DNA of 64,000 nucleotides from an uncultured bacterium (lineage in GTDB: Bacteria > Desulfobacterota > Desulfovibrionia > Desulfovibrionales > Desulfovibrionaceae). Position 1 is the stretch's first letter, and each line of letters begins with the position of its first letter. The position numbers and the translations under genes are program-made. The notes beneath the pieces were generated by a model, which was not told where the DNA came from, made no database searches, and saw only the letters and a list, made by a program, of their open reading frames with translations. The DNA is taken from positions 1 through 64,000 of the forward strand of contig CAJMLK010000003.1 in the NCBI GenBank assembly GCA_905214305.1, written 5' to 3'. Of this stretch, positions 1 through 8,029 are shown one piece after another.

Positions 1-486
1 GATGTGGCGGATGTGGACCGCAACGGTATTATCCGCGCCAATTGCGTCTTCATTCCAGATTTTTTCATAAATTTGATCAATAGAGAAAACTTTCCCCGCG
101 TTCTTTACGAGAAGAAGCAGGATGTTGTATTCGATCGGTGTCAGCTTGATCGGCTCGCCGTCAACGGTGACTTCCTTGTCGAGGTCCACGCCGTAAAAGT
201 CGATGTGGGTGAAGGCGCGCTTGTAGGGGTGAAACTGCACCTGCCAGATAAGCACGGGGTACGCGGTCTTTTGGCCGTTTTCCTCGATTTCGAGGTTGAA
301 CACCGTGGTGTGGCCCATTTCTTCGTAAATCTTTTGCAGGGGCAGAGCAGGGGCCTGCACGGAGATGTTTTCACCCTTGGGGGTGTAGAACACGCCCGGG
401 ATCAGTTTCTGGGCACGCAGGCGGCCACTGGGGCCTTTGCCGTAACCTTCGCGTTTTTGCACGCTCAAAGTCTTTTCAATATTCAT
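1..486 (-). CDS. rplY: Ribosomal protein L25 N-terminus joined in frame to an OmpR-type winged helix (partial, probably chimeric)
   Basis: The frame opens at ATG 486 behind a good GGAG site and stays open to the window edge (162 codons, no stop). Residues 1 to about 105 read as L25/Ctc, the 5S rRNA-binding ribosomal protein, ending near FYGVDLDKE. From about residue 106 the sequence instead reads as a response-regulator effector domain (VTVDGEPIKLTPIEYNILLL, then NAGKVFSIDQIYEKIW and NTVAVHIRHI), which is the PhoB/VanR winged helix. The L25 C-terminal beta domain is missing. The first ~155 nt are visibly more AT-rich than the rest. The L25 identity is supported by its place directly after prs. 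I think an assembly join or recombination at the short shared EVTVDG stretch is more likely than a true fusion protein. Confidence 0.75.
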   Translation of the reverse strand, partial: MNIEKTLSVQKREGYGKGPSGRLRAQKLIPGVFYTPKGENISVQAPALPLQKIYEEMGHTTVFNLEIEENGQKTAYPVLIWQVQFHPYKRAFTHIDFYGVDLDKEVTVDGEPIKLTPIEYNILLLLVKNAGKVFSIDQIYEKIWNEDAIGADNTVAVHIRHI

Positions 487-753
487 GGTCCACTCCTTGG
501 CTTACCGCCGCCTGACACGTGCGGAAAAGTTCTTGAGAAATGCCGCCCGCCGGTCTTTTCGCTTTCTGACCGCCTGAGACTGCGTCCGTTATCGGCCCGA
601 CATGCCCTGCACGCCGTGCTCCCGGAATTCGCTTGCCCTTGCCGGAAAGCAAAAATCCGCATGGATCAGCGCTTTCTTTATTGTATCTTGCCATTCCCTT
701 GCGGGATGTGCTCCGTACGGCCGTGCTCGAAGGCTTTGCGCCGACGGTTTTTG
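487..753. other. Intergenic between prs and rplY
   Basis: This 267-nt gap on the prs-to-rplY path holds no convincing gene or strong hairpin. A minus-strand TACAAT near 680 could be a -10 box for rplY, but no good -35 accompanies it. Confidence 0.4.
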
Positions 754-1701
754 CTAAACAAACAACACGCTGACCGATGAACCGGTGTGAATGTTGTGAA
801 TGGTTTTGCCCAAAATCGCCGCCACCGAGATGACTTCGAGTTTCGGGCAGCGTTCCAGCTTGTCGCCCAGCGGGATGGTGTCGGTAACAAAGACCTTTGA
901 AAGGGCTTCGGTGGCATTGATGCGATCAATGGCCGGACCGGACAGCACCGGGTGCGTGGCGCAGGCCACGATTTTTTTCGCTCCGTTTTTCAGCAAAACT
1001 TCGGCCCCGGCGCACAGGGTTCCCGCGGTGTCGATCATGTCGTCAACGATAATCGCAACCCGGCCTTCCACGTCGCCAATGACGTGCATGGCCTGCGCCT
1101 GATTGGGCTTGTCGCGTCTTTTGTCCACAATGGCCAAGGGCGCGTCAAGGCGCTTGGCGTATGCCCTGGCCCGTTCAACGCCACCGGCATCGGGGGAGAC
1201 GATGACAATTTTTTCTTCGCCGAGCTTGCGCAGGGCGTCCAGCATTACAGGTACGGCAAAAAGATTGTCCACAGGGCAGTCAAAGTAGCCCTGAATCTGA
1301 CCCGCGTGCAGGTCAATGGTTACCACGCGTTCCGCCCCGGCCACGCTGATGAAGTCAGCCACCATCTTGGCGCTGATAGGCGCACGGGGGCTGACCTTGC
1401 GGTCCTGCCGCGCGTAGCCGTAATAGGGAATGACGGCTGTAATGCGGCCCGCGCTGGCCCTTTTGAGGGCGTCCAGCATCAGGCACAGTTGAACCAGGTT
1501 ACGGTTGACCGCAGGCGGACAGGTGGGCTGTACCACAAAAACATCGTCGCCTCGGACATTATCGCCGATTTCAATACGCAACTCCCCGTCGCTGAACGTA
1601 GTGGACAGCGTTGGGGTGAGCTGACAGCCCAGATGGTTGCAAATGGCCTTCGCCAATTCCGGATTGGAAGAACCGGTTACGATCTTAAGATCGCTGAACA
1701 T
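754..1701 (-). CDS. prs: Ribose-phosphate pyrophosphokinase
   Basis: This cytosolic enzyme makes PRPP from ribose 5-phosphate and ATP, feeding purine, pyrimidine, His and Trp synthesis. The 315-residue product is normal length for class I PRPP synthetases. Visible motifs are the flexible loop YYGYARQDRK at about 93-102, the KRR segment at about 194-196, and the PRPP-binding loop VDDMIDTAGT at 219-228. I chose ATG 1701 because MFSDLKIVTG is the usual family start; an in-frame start 24 nt upstream would add eight unlikely residues. It lies between tRNA-Gln and rplY, a common arrangement with ispE in proteobacteria. rpiB, pyrF and hpt in this window make or use the same metabolites. Confidence 0.97.
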   Translation of the reverse strand: MFSDLKIVTGSSNPELAKAICNHLGCQLTPTLSTTFSDGELRIEIGDNVRGDDVFVVQPTCPPAVNRNLVQLCLMLDALKRASAGRITAVIPYYGYARQDRKVSPRAPISAKMVADFISVAGAERVVTIDLHAGQIQGYFDCPVDNLFAVPVMLDALRKLGEEKIVIVSPDAGGVERARAYAKRLDAPLAIVDKRRDKPNQAQAMHVIGDVEGRVAIIVDDMIDTAGTLCAGAEVLLKNGAKKIVACATHPVLSGPAIDRINATEALSKVFVTDTIPLGDKLERCPKLEVISVAAILGKTIHNIHTGSSVSVLFV

Positions 1702-1886
1702 GAACCGCCCCGCCTTGCGCGTCAAAGAGCATTTAGGTTGTACACCCTTGCCTGCCGCCGGTCACGAAGTTGGCTGGCCTGTCGCCGCCATGGCCGGATG
1801 CGGATATTCACCCGCACGGCAACCGGAGCGGTCGGGTATTTGCATAGCAGCCGCTCCAGCATTCACTGCACGTCGTCATGGTGTTG

Positions 1887-1961
1887 TGGCTGGGATGGAA
1901 GGGTTCGAACCTTCGAATGACGGAGCCAAAACCCGTTGCCTTACCACTTGGCTACATCCCA
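1887..1961 (-). tRNA. tRNA-Gln (anticodon TTG)
   Basis: The minus strand folds as a full cloverleaf: acceptor TGGGATG/CATCCCA, D arm GCCAAGTGGTAAGGC, anticodon stem ACGGG/TCCGT around loop TTTTGGC (anticodon TTG), T arm GAAGG-TTCGAAC-CCTTC, discriminator G and an encoded CCA. It starts only 6 nt after the ispE stop, so it is probably processed from an ispE / tRNA / prs transcript. Confidence 0.97.
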
Positions 1962-1967
1962 GTATGA

Positions 1968-2855
1968 TCACAGCACATGCGCGTAAACGCGCCTGTTCTC
2001 TCCTTGCAGCGCTGCGGCCACAGCCTGTGCTTCCACAAGCGCTTCGCGCTCGAAAAGCCCCAGCATGCTGGAGCCGCTGCCGCTCATGCAGGCCGCTGTT
2101 GCCCCGTAGCGCAACAGGGTGGCCTTGATTTCGGCCAGCTCGGGATGACGCTTGAAGACAACGTTTTCTAGGTCGTTGCCCAGGTCAGCTTCAAACCGCC
2201 CTTGGGAGAGAAAAGTTCCATTAGCCCTGCTTTGTTCTCTTGTCAAGCTGTTTTGCTTTTCAGCGGCCTGCCCCGCTGCCTTGAAAACATCGTAATCAGC
2301 AAAGGTTTGTGGCGTACTTACATGGATTTCCGGGCATACGAGCACAAGGCGCATGCCAGAAAACTCCAGATTGGCAGGTTCGATAATTTCACCTATGCCG
2401 CGAACACGACAGGGCCGGTTGTGCAAAAAAAAGGGCACATCGGCTCCCACGCCAAGGGCCACATCTGCCAGAGCCTTTTCAGACAGGGGAGTGGCAGCAT
2501 GCCCGTTGAGCCAGCGCAGCAGGGCTGCCGCATCGCTGCTGCCGCCGCCAAGGCCTGCCCCGGAGGGAATGCCCTTGCGCAGGCTTGCCTCAAGCCCCGG
2601 AACAGGGCCTTCCACGGCCCGGGCAAAGGCCGTGTATGCTTTGGTCAGGGTGTTGTGTTCCGCATTCAGAAGTTCGGCCTGAGGCCCTGCACAGCGCACG
2701 TGTATGCCGTTGCCGTCAACGATACGCAGCCTGATCTGGTCACAGGGGCGCGGCAGCGGGTAAAACAGAGAATCGATTTCGTGATAGCCGTCGGGGCGAA
2801 CCCCGGTAATGCGCAAGCCCAGATTCACCTTGCAACCGGCGGTGAGAATGCTCAT
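1968..2855 (-). CDS. ispE: 4-diphosphocytidyl-2-C-methyl-D-erythritol kinase
   Basis: IspE phosphorylates the 2-hydroxyl of CDP-methylerythritol in the non-mevalonate isoprenoid pathway. It is a 295-residue GHMP kinase. The N-terminus KVNLGLRITGVRPDGYHEI is diagnostic for IspE, and the ATP-binding glycine loop GIPSGAGLGGGSSDAA lies at 95-110. Start ATG 2855 has AAGGA seven bases upstream. The gene is followed almost at once by tRNA-Gln, then prs and rplY. Downstream use of the product is represented in this window by uppP, which recycles undecaprenyl diphosphate. Confidence 0.96.
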   Translation of the reverse strand: MSILTAGCKVNLGLRITGVRPDGYHEIDSLFYPLPRPCDQIRLRIVDGNGIHVRCAGPQAELLNAEHNTLTKAYTAFARAVEGPVPGLEASLRKGIPSGAGLGGGSSDAAALLRWLNGHAATPLSEKALADVALGVGADVPFFLHNRPCRVRGIGEIIEPANLEFSGMRLVLVCPEIHVSTPQTFADYDVFKAAGQAAEKQNSLTREQSRANGTFLSQGRFEADLGNDLENVVFKRHPELAEIKATLLRYGATAACMSGSGSSMLGLFEREALVEAQAVAAALQGENRRVYAHVL

Positions 2856-3057
2856 GAACGTATCCTTGTCTGTTCCCTGTCTGTTCCCTGACCTGATGTT
2901 CCCTGTCGTGTGCGTGCCCTGAGCGCCGAAGCCGAGTATCCGCTGAGCAAATCTGCGATCTGTTCAGTTCGAAGCCAAAAAAACGCCCGGTTAACGGGGG
3001 AAGCGCCCTGTTCAGCGCTTCCCTGACGTTGAGAACCATACCTCAACGTTTACTGCC
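2856..3057. other. Intergenic hslV-ispE with short tandem repeats
   Basis: The gap has three or four close copies of a CTGTTCCCTG-like unit at about 2873-2910, just upstream of ispE. It then holds an AGCGC-type hairpin near 3002-3020 and a palindromic repeat copy at 3026-3063. No gene is seen. Confidence 0.5.
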
Positions 3058-3063
3058 CTAGAG
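3026..3063. repeat. Family 1 repeat, right-end palindrome (copy R6)
   Basis: Arms ACGTTGAG and CTCAACGT flank an imperfect centre, followed by a TTTACTGCCCTAGAG tail. This matches the right end of the larger copies at 7100-7236 and 62560-62874. The hslV TAG stop (read on the minus strand) lies inside the CTAGAG tail. Confidence 0.7.
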
Positions 3064-3591
3064 TTTTTCAAGGGTTACGTGGTCGTTGGTGTAGACGCAT
3101 ATTTCTGCGGCGATGCGCATGGATTCCCTGGCAATGGTTTCAGCGTCAAGCCCGCTGTGACGGGAAAGCGCCCGAGCGGCCGCCAGAGCATAGGGGCCGC
3201 CGCTGCCGATGGCAGCCACGTTGTCGTCCGGCTCAATGACGTCGCCTGTGCCCGAAAGCACCAGAATATGTTCCCTGTCGGCCAGCAGCAGCATGGCTTC
3301 AAGTTTGCGCAGGTATTTGTCCTTGCGCCAGTCCTTGGTCATCTCAACAGCGGCTCGAACCATATGGCCACGAACTTCCTTGAGTTTTGCCTCAAAAAGC
3401 TCAAAAAGCGTAAACGCATCGGCAGTGGCTCCGGCAAAACCGGCCAGAATCTTGCCGTCGTGCAGGCGACGCACCTTCTGGGCCGCGTGCTTCATGATCA
3501 TGGTCTGCCCCATGGTCACCTGTCCGTCACCGGCCAGGGCCACGATGCCGTCCTTGCGCACGGCGAGAATTGTTGTGGCATGTGTTTCCAT
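3058..3591 (-). CDS. hslV: ATP-dependent protease proteolytic subunit HslV
   Basis: HslV is the threonine-protease core of the HslUV (ClpYQ) complex, a bacterial relative of the proteasome beta subunit. Starting at ATG 3591 the protein is 177 residues: a short propeptide METHA, then the catalytic Thr pair TTILAVRK, GDGQVTMGQT, and the GSGG turn in IGSGGPYALAAARAL. A start 15 nt upstream is possible but lengthens the propeptide without family support. The ATG overlaps the stop of the upstream M48 gene by one base, so the two are probably co-translated. The partner ATPase gene hslU is not adjacent and not in the window. Confidence 0.95.
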   Translation of the reverse strand: METHATTILAVRKDGIVALAGDGQVTMGQTMIMKHAAQKVRRLHDGKILAGFAGATADAFTLFELFEAKLKEVRGHMVRAAVEMTKDWRKDKYLRKLEAMLLLADREHILVLSGTGDVIEPDDNVAAIGSGGPYALAAARALSRHSGLDAETIARESMRIAAEICVYTNDHVTLEKL

Positions 3592-5000
3592 CAGTTCTTG
3601 TCCCATATTTCCTTGCGTTCTTTGTAGGCGGCCTCAAGGCGCGTGAAAGCGCGCTTGTCCGTCGTGCGGGAGGCCATGCTCTTGGCCTGATTGAAATACC
3701 GTTCGGCAAGCTTTTTGTTGTTGGAATACAGGGCGCTGTAAGCCATGTGGATATAGGCGTCGGGCGTGTTGCCCGCCTTGCCGAGCGAGCGGGCGTATGC
3801 CTCGTGTACCTCGGAATCCTCAGGCACGTGACGCAGCACGTTCTTGTAGTGGCTGGCCGCCTGTGCCTGCCTGCCGGTTTCGTCCAGCATGCGCGCATAG
3901 AAAAATGAAGCCATATAGTCATTGGGGTCCAGACGCATGGCTTTGGAAAGCAGGCCATCCGCCCGGCTCATGTCGCCCTTGCGGTAGTGGAAGGCCCCGG
4001 CTTCGCGCAGCACCAGCGGGTCTTCCGGGGCCGCCTTGAGGGCCTGATCAAAGGCTTCGCTGGCCTCGTTGACGCGATTCTGCCGCGCAAGCACAATGCC
4101 CCTGCCCATGCGCGACAGCCCGTCCTTGCCGGAAAAGCGTTGCAGGGCAGCCTGATCATCGCCGTATCTCGCCCAGAGCAGGGTTTTAACACGGGTAAAG
4201 CGCCTGTTGTCCTGACTGCGATCCAGCACGGCCTTGGGCATGCCCTGTATGCGGGCCTGAAGCCCGTTGACGCGGTCGCCAAGGTCCGGGTGGGTCGAAA
4301 GATATGTTGGCACGCTGATGCCGCTCATCCAGCTTTTCTGGCGCAGAACCTTGAAGCCGCCCACCATGCCGCTCGGCGGATAGCCTGCGGCGATAAGGTA
4401 TTGCAGGCCGATATGGTCGGCCTCATTTTCATCCATGCGGCTGTAGTTGAGCATGGCGGATTGTCCTGCCCCGATGGCGCCGACGGCCACGGCCCCGCCA
4501 CCCGCGCCGCCCGCGGCCACGCCCGCCACGGCCAGCAGCAGGGAGCCAAGGGTGACGAACTGGGCGCGTTGCAGCCGTGAGGCCACATGGCGCTGGGTGA
4601 CATGGGCCAGTTCGTGGGCCAGAACCCCGGCCAGTTCCTCTTCCTTGTCCAGATTCATTATCAGGCCGGTGAACACATAAACGTAGCCGCCCGGCACGGC
4701 AAAGGCGTTAAGGGAGTTGTGCAGTATGGTACTGGCCTTGAATGTGAATGGCTGGGGCGGAATGGTTTTGACCAGCCTGTTCAGCATGTAGTCCACATAC
4801 TGCTTTACTTCGGGGTCTTCGATAATGGGCAGATTTGACCGCACCATGATATCGAATTTGTTGCCCATCTCCTTTTCGTCTTTGATGGTCACGCCGCCGA
4901 AAAAGAATGCCTGTGCCGGGGCCGGGCATATCTGCGGCAGCAGAAAAGCCAGCAGCACCAGCAGGGCCGTCCAGCGGCGCGGGGCGCAATAATGCAGCAT
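3591..5000 (-). CDS. M48-family zinc metalloprotease with TPR repeats (BepA-like)
   Basis: The 469-residue product has a Sec signal peptide (hydrophobic residues ~11-24, likely cleavage after AQA at ~31). The M48 catalytic helix HELAH is at 129-133 and the third zinc ligand at ENEAD, about 193. A TPR-rich C-terminal half begins near residue 290. This architecture matches BepA/YfgC periplasmic proteases that survey outer-membrane protein assembly. A GA-rich hydrophobic stretch (~150-180) may be a membrane or plug element. It shares a one-base stop/start overlap with hslV, grouping two protein quality-control enzymes. Assignment to BepA itself rather than another M48/TPR subgroup is by architecture only. 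Confidence 0.88.
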   Translation of the reverse strand: MLHYCAPRRWTALLVLLAFLLPQICPAPAQAFFFGGVTIKDEKEMGNKFDIMVRSNLPIIEDPEVKQYVDYMLNRLVKTIPPQPFTFKASTILHNSLNAFAVPGGYVYVFTGLIMNLDKEEELAGVLAHELAHVTQRHVASRLQRAQFVTLGSLLLAVAGVAAGGAGGGAVAVGAIGAGQSAMLNYSRMDENEADHIGLQYLIAAGYPPSGMVGGFKVLRQKSWMSGISVPTYLSTHPDLGDRVNGLQARIQGMPKAVLDRSQDNRRFTRVKTLLWARYGDDQAALQRFSGKDGLSRMGRGIVLARQNRVNEASEAFDQALKAAPEDPLVLREAGAFHYRKGDMSRADGLLSKAMRLDPNDYMASFFYARMLDETGRQAQAASHYKNVLRHVPEDSEVHEAYARSLGKAGNTPDAYIHMAYSALYSNNKKLAERYFNQAKSMASRTTDKRAFTRLEAAYKERKEIWDKN

Positions 5001-5028
5001 AGGTTCTCCCGTCGATCCCGGGCCGAGC

Positions 5029-6480
5029 CTACTCCAGGTCCCAGTTCTGCCCTTCGGGGGTGTCGCGCACGCTTACCCCGAGATCAAGCAGTGCCTGACG
5101 CAGAGCGTCGGAACGGGCGAAGTCCTTATTGTCGCGGGCTTCTTGCCGTTCTTGCAGCAGGGCCTCCACGCGAGGAATGTCGATGTTTTTGCGCGTGGCA
5201 CGAATGCGGCGCAGGTCAGCCAGAAACGCTTCGGGCTGACGGCCGAAAAATCCCAGACGCGCATTCCACTGTTCCGACCGGGCCAGAAAGTCCAGCAAAA
5301 GGTCTCTTCCGGCCTCGGCGGCACGCAGGGTCTTGTCTTCCAGCAGCCGGTTGACAATGCGCACCTGCGTAAAAATATGGCCCAGTGCCTGCGCCGTATT
5401 GAGGTCGTCATTCATGGCCTCGTCCAGTGCGGCGGCCTGTGCGGCCCAGTCTTCTGCCAACTGCGCGGGCAACGGGGATTTCTTCCACTTTTCGCGCGTA
5501 AGGGCTTTTTGTGCTTCCAGCAGTGCGGTGTACACCCTGTGCAGGGCCTTTTCCGCCTCGTCCATGCCTTCGGCAGTAAAGTCGATGGGGCTGCGGTAAT
5601 GTTTGCCAAGAAGGAAAAAGCGCAGAGTTTCAGGCAGATAGCTTTCAAGAATGTCGCGAATGGTCTTGAAATTGCCAAGCGATTTGGACATCTTTTCAGC
5701 ATTGACCTGCACAAAGCCGTTGTGCACCCAATATCGGGCCAGATGGCAATGGCACACGGCCTCTGTCTGTGCGATTTCGTTTTCGTGGTGAGGGAAGACC
5801 AGATCCTGACCACCACCGTGGATGTCCAGAGGCAGGTAGGGTTCGCTCATGGCCGAGCATTCGATATGCCAGCCGGGCCTGCCCGGTCCCCAGGGGCTTT
5901 CCCACGAGGGTTCCCCCGGTTTGGCGGCTTTCCACAGGGCAAAGTCCAGCGGGTCTTCCTTTTCTTCGCCGGGGGCCACGCGCGCGCCGGAAAGCAGCTC
6001 ATCCAGACTGCGGCCCGAAAGCTTGCCGTAGGGCGGGTAGGAGCGCACCCTGAAGTACACGTCGCCCGATGCCGTGGCATAGGCCTTGCCCTCGGTCACC
6101 AGCTTGGCGCAGAGATCCTGAATTTCCTGTATGTGGTCAGTGGCGCGAGGCTCAATGTCGGCGCGCTGCACGCCGAGCCTGTCCATGTCTTCATGAAAGG
6201 CGTTGATGTAGGTCTGGGCCACTTCACGCCAGTCGCGTCCTTCCCTGTTGGCCCGGTTGATGATCTTGTCGTCCACATCCGTGAAGTTGCGAACAAAGGT
6301 CACATCCAGTCCCATGTGGCGCAGCTGGCGCACAAGCACGTCAAAAACCAGGGCCGAGCGGGCGTGCCCGATGTGGCAGTAGTCGTAGGCGGTGATGCCG
6401 CAGACGTACATGTGTGCCTTGCCGGGACGGAGGGGTACGAACTCTTCTTTCTGGCGGCCCAGGGTGTTGTAGAGCAGCAT
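5029..6480 (-). CDS. cysS: Cysteine--tRNA ligase
   Basis: CysRS charges tRNA-Cys with cysteine. The 483-residue length is typical. The N-terminus LYNTLGRQKEEF is diagnostic. The first zinc-binding Cys is in VCGIT (27), HIGH is at 36-39, further zinc ligands lie in WHIECSA and HHENE, and KMSKS is at 263-267. Start ATG 6480 follows AAGGAAAATC. It is 9 nt downstream of rpiB and 28 nt upstream of the M48 gene, so it probably belongs to the same minus-strand operon. Confidence 0.97.
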   Translation of the reverse strand: MLLYNTLGRQKEEFVPLRPGKAHMYVCGITAYDYCHIGHARSALVFDVLVRQLRHMGLDVTFVRNFTDVDDKIINRANREGRDWREVAQTYINAFHEDMDRLGVQRADIEPRATDHIQEIQDLCAKLVTEGKAYATASGDVYFRVRSYPPYGKLSGRSLDELLSGARVAPGEEKEDPLDFALWKAAKPGEPSWESPWGPGRPGWHIECSAMSEPYLPLDIHGGGQDLVFPHHENEIAQTEAVCHCHLARYWVHNGFVQVNAEKMSKSLGNFKTIRDILESYLPETLRFFLLGKHYRSPIDFTAEGMDEAEKALHRVYTALLEAQKALTREKWKKSPLPAQLAEDWAAQAAALDEAMNDDLNTAQALGHIFTQVRIVNRLLEDKTLRAAEAGRDLLLDFLARSEQWNARLGFFGRQPEAFLADLRRIRATRKNIDIPRVEALLQERQEARDNKDFARSDALRQALLDLGVSVRDTPEGQNWDLE

Positions 6481-6489
6481 GATTTTCCT

Positions 6490-6924
6490 TTATGCGGGGA
6501 GGTTGAGCAGGTCGAGGCGCCGCTGGTGGCGGCCGCCTTCAAAAGAGGCTTCCAGAAAGGCATCCACTATGGCCTGTGCCAGTTCCACGCCGGTGACGCG
6601 CGCACCGAGGCAAAGCACGTTGGCATTGTTGTGCAGGCGGGCAAAACGGGCGTGCAGCTCGGTAGTACAAAGCGCGGCGCGGATGCCTGCATGGCGGTTG
6701 GCGGCTATGGACACCCCGATGCCCGTGCCGCAGATGAGAATGCCCGGCTCGCCGGTGGCTTCCACAGCGGCGCAAAGCTTGTGCGCCAGCACGGGATAGT
6801 CGCAGCTTTCTCTGGAATCAGTGCCGTGGTTTACGACCTTGATGCCCTTTTTGCCCAAATGCTCGGCCAGTGTGGTTTTAAGGTCAATGCCCGCATGGTC
6901 CGATGCCAGATGGATGGATTGCAT
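6490..6924 (-). CDS. rpiB: Ribose-5-phosphate isomerase B
   Basis: RpiB interconverts ribose 5-phosphate and ribulose 5-phosphate. The 144-residue protein has the family opening HLASDHAGIDLK, the catalytic-cysteine loop ILICGTGIGVSIAANRH, and the phosphate-binding GARVTG near the C-terminus. ATG 6924 has an AGGAG site. It begins the rpiB-cysS-M48-hslV run, and its product is the substrate of Prs, encoded about 5 kb further along the same strand. Confidence 0.95.
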   Translation of the reverse strand: MQSIHLASDHAGIDLKTTLAEHLGKKGIKVVNHGTDSRESCDYPVLAHKLCAAVEATGEPGILICGTGIGVSIAANRHAGIRAALCTTELHARFARLHNNANVLCLGARVTGVELAQAIVDAFLEASFEGGRHQRRLDLLNLPA

Positions 6925-7234
6925 AACAACTCCTGCAAGGGTGACAACGGGCCAGCCGGATGACCGGCCAGCCCGGAGAAAAGCAACTCATGGGTCAATC
7001 AGCAAAAACAGCAGACAGGCTCATGCCCCGGGTCCACACCTGCCTGTCGGGCAAGCCTGAACGGTTCAGAGCAATTTCGTTCAGAGCCATTTCGCCCCCA
7101 GAGCAATTTTACTTTGAAAGTGCTCCGGCGGCTATATGGGCGCCCGCACGCCGCAAAGGTTCAGGCGCAATCTGCCTGCGCGGTCAGTCGCCTGGGCAAA
7201 CGTTGAGAATGTACATCCTCAACGTTGATCCGCT
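6925..7234. other. Intergenic, mostly repeat-derived
   Basis: This 310-nt gap has no gene. Three near-copies of CAGAGCAATTT or CAGAGCCATTT run from about 7068 to 7111, leading into repeat copy R1. Confidence 0.5.
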
Positions 7235-7236
7235 CT
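7100..7236. repeat. Family 1 intergenic repeat (copy R1, internally shortened)
   Basis: The left edge AGAGCAATTTTACTTTGAAAG-TGCTC forms a small hairpin. The right end at 7199-7226 is a palindrome with 9-bp arms AACGTTGAG/CTCAACGTT around an ATGTACAT core, followed by GATCCGCTCTAG. The TAG stop of the LolB-like gene (minus strand, 7237-7235) lies inside this edge. Confidence 0.8.
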
Positions 7237-8029
7237 AGGGCTGGCGATATTTTGCCAGCGGCAACAGCGGCACGCCTTCTGGTATGGATAAGGTCATCTG
7301 CTCGTCTGTAAAGGGGGTTGCGGGCTTTTCCCTGTCCTTGATAAGCACGATGGCGCGCTTGCCGTTGGAGTGAACAAGGGTTAGGCGCTGCGGCAGGGAA
7401 GGCTGCGCATTGTCATAGGCCACTTCCATTTTCCAGCCCTTGCTGTTGTCGCCTTTTTCGCTCCAGGCCACAGGCAGGCCCGCCGCATCAAGGGTCAGCA
7501 CGCCGCCGGGCGTGCCTTCAAGCGTGTACTGGGCAAGGTCGCCGGGCAGCAGGCTGCCGGTGGCGAAGCTTTTGCCGAAAACAGCGCTGTAGCGACCATT
7601 GAGCAGGTCGGCCAGATGTTCCAGATTGAAGGGAACGGGCACGCCTACCTGCAACAGCGGCTTGGCGGCCCCCTGATAGAAGTACGCCTTGTCGTCCGTG
7701 GGGCTGTAAACCAGAAAGTGCTGGCCGTCTTCAAGGATTTTGGCAACGGTGGCGCCCACGCCGGCCATGACGTCCAGACGCAGCCTGCGCTGGCTGTTGC
7801 CCCAGAAAAGGGCCGTGACACGGCGGGTGTCACCTTCCGTACCAAAGCGCAGGCTCATTTGCAGCCGGTAGGGAGCAAGAGAACCCTGCTGCCCGAGGGC
7901 TGAAAATTTTTGCCAGCGCTCTTCAAGTCTGGCCTGATTTTCAGGGGTCATCTCCAGAGACGGCTGGCGGGCGCAGGCGGCCAGCAGGACAAGACTGCAA
8001 ATGCAGCAAAGGACGAAGATTTTTTTCAT
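7235..8029 (-). CDS. LolB-like outer-membrane lipoprotein
   Basis: The 264-residue product has a lipoprotein signal peptide: basic MKK, a hydrophobic stretch, and lipobox LAAC with lipidated Cys19. The mature part contains strand-rich segments such as RLRLDVMAGVGATVAKI and FLVYSPTDDKAYFYQG, and looks like the LolB/DUF4292 fold, which accepts lipoproteins at the outer membrane. Identity is too low by eye to claim LolB. The start overlaps the stop of the TPR lipoprotein gene by 4 nt (ATGA), so the two are translationally coupled. A dispersed repeat supplies its TAG stop. Confidence 0.7.
   Translation of the reverse strand: MKKIFVLCCICSLVLLAACARQPSLEMTPENQARLEERWQKFSALGQQGSLAPYRLQMSLRFGTEGDTRRVTALFWGNSQRRLRLDVMAGVGATVAKILEDGQHFLVYSPTDDKAYFYQGAAKPLLQVGVPVPFNLEHLADLLNGRYSAVFGKSFATGSLLPGDLAQYTLEGTPGGVLTLDAAGLPVAWSEKGDNSKGWKMEVAYDNAQPSLPQRLTLVHSNGKRAIVLIKDREKPATPFTDEQMTLSIPEGVPLLPLAKYRQP

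Noticed and set aside
1637..2128. Plus-strand frame containing MEGFEPSNDGAKT
   Set aside because: Another tRNA shadow, antisense of tRNA-Gln.
5143..6963. A 606-codon plus-strand open frame
   Set aside because: It runs antisense through cysS and rpiB, both certain; long antisense frames are expected in GC-rich DNA.
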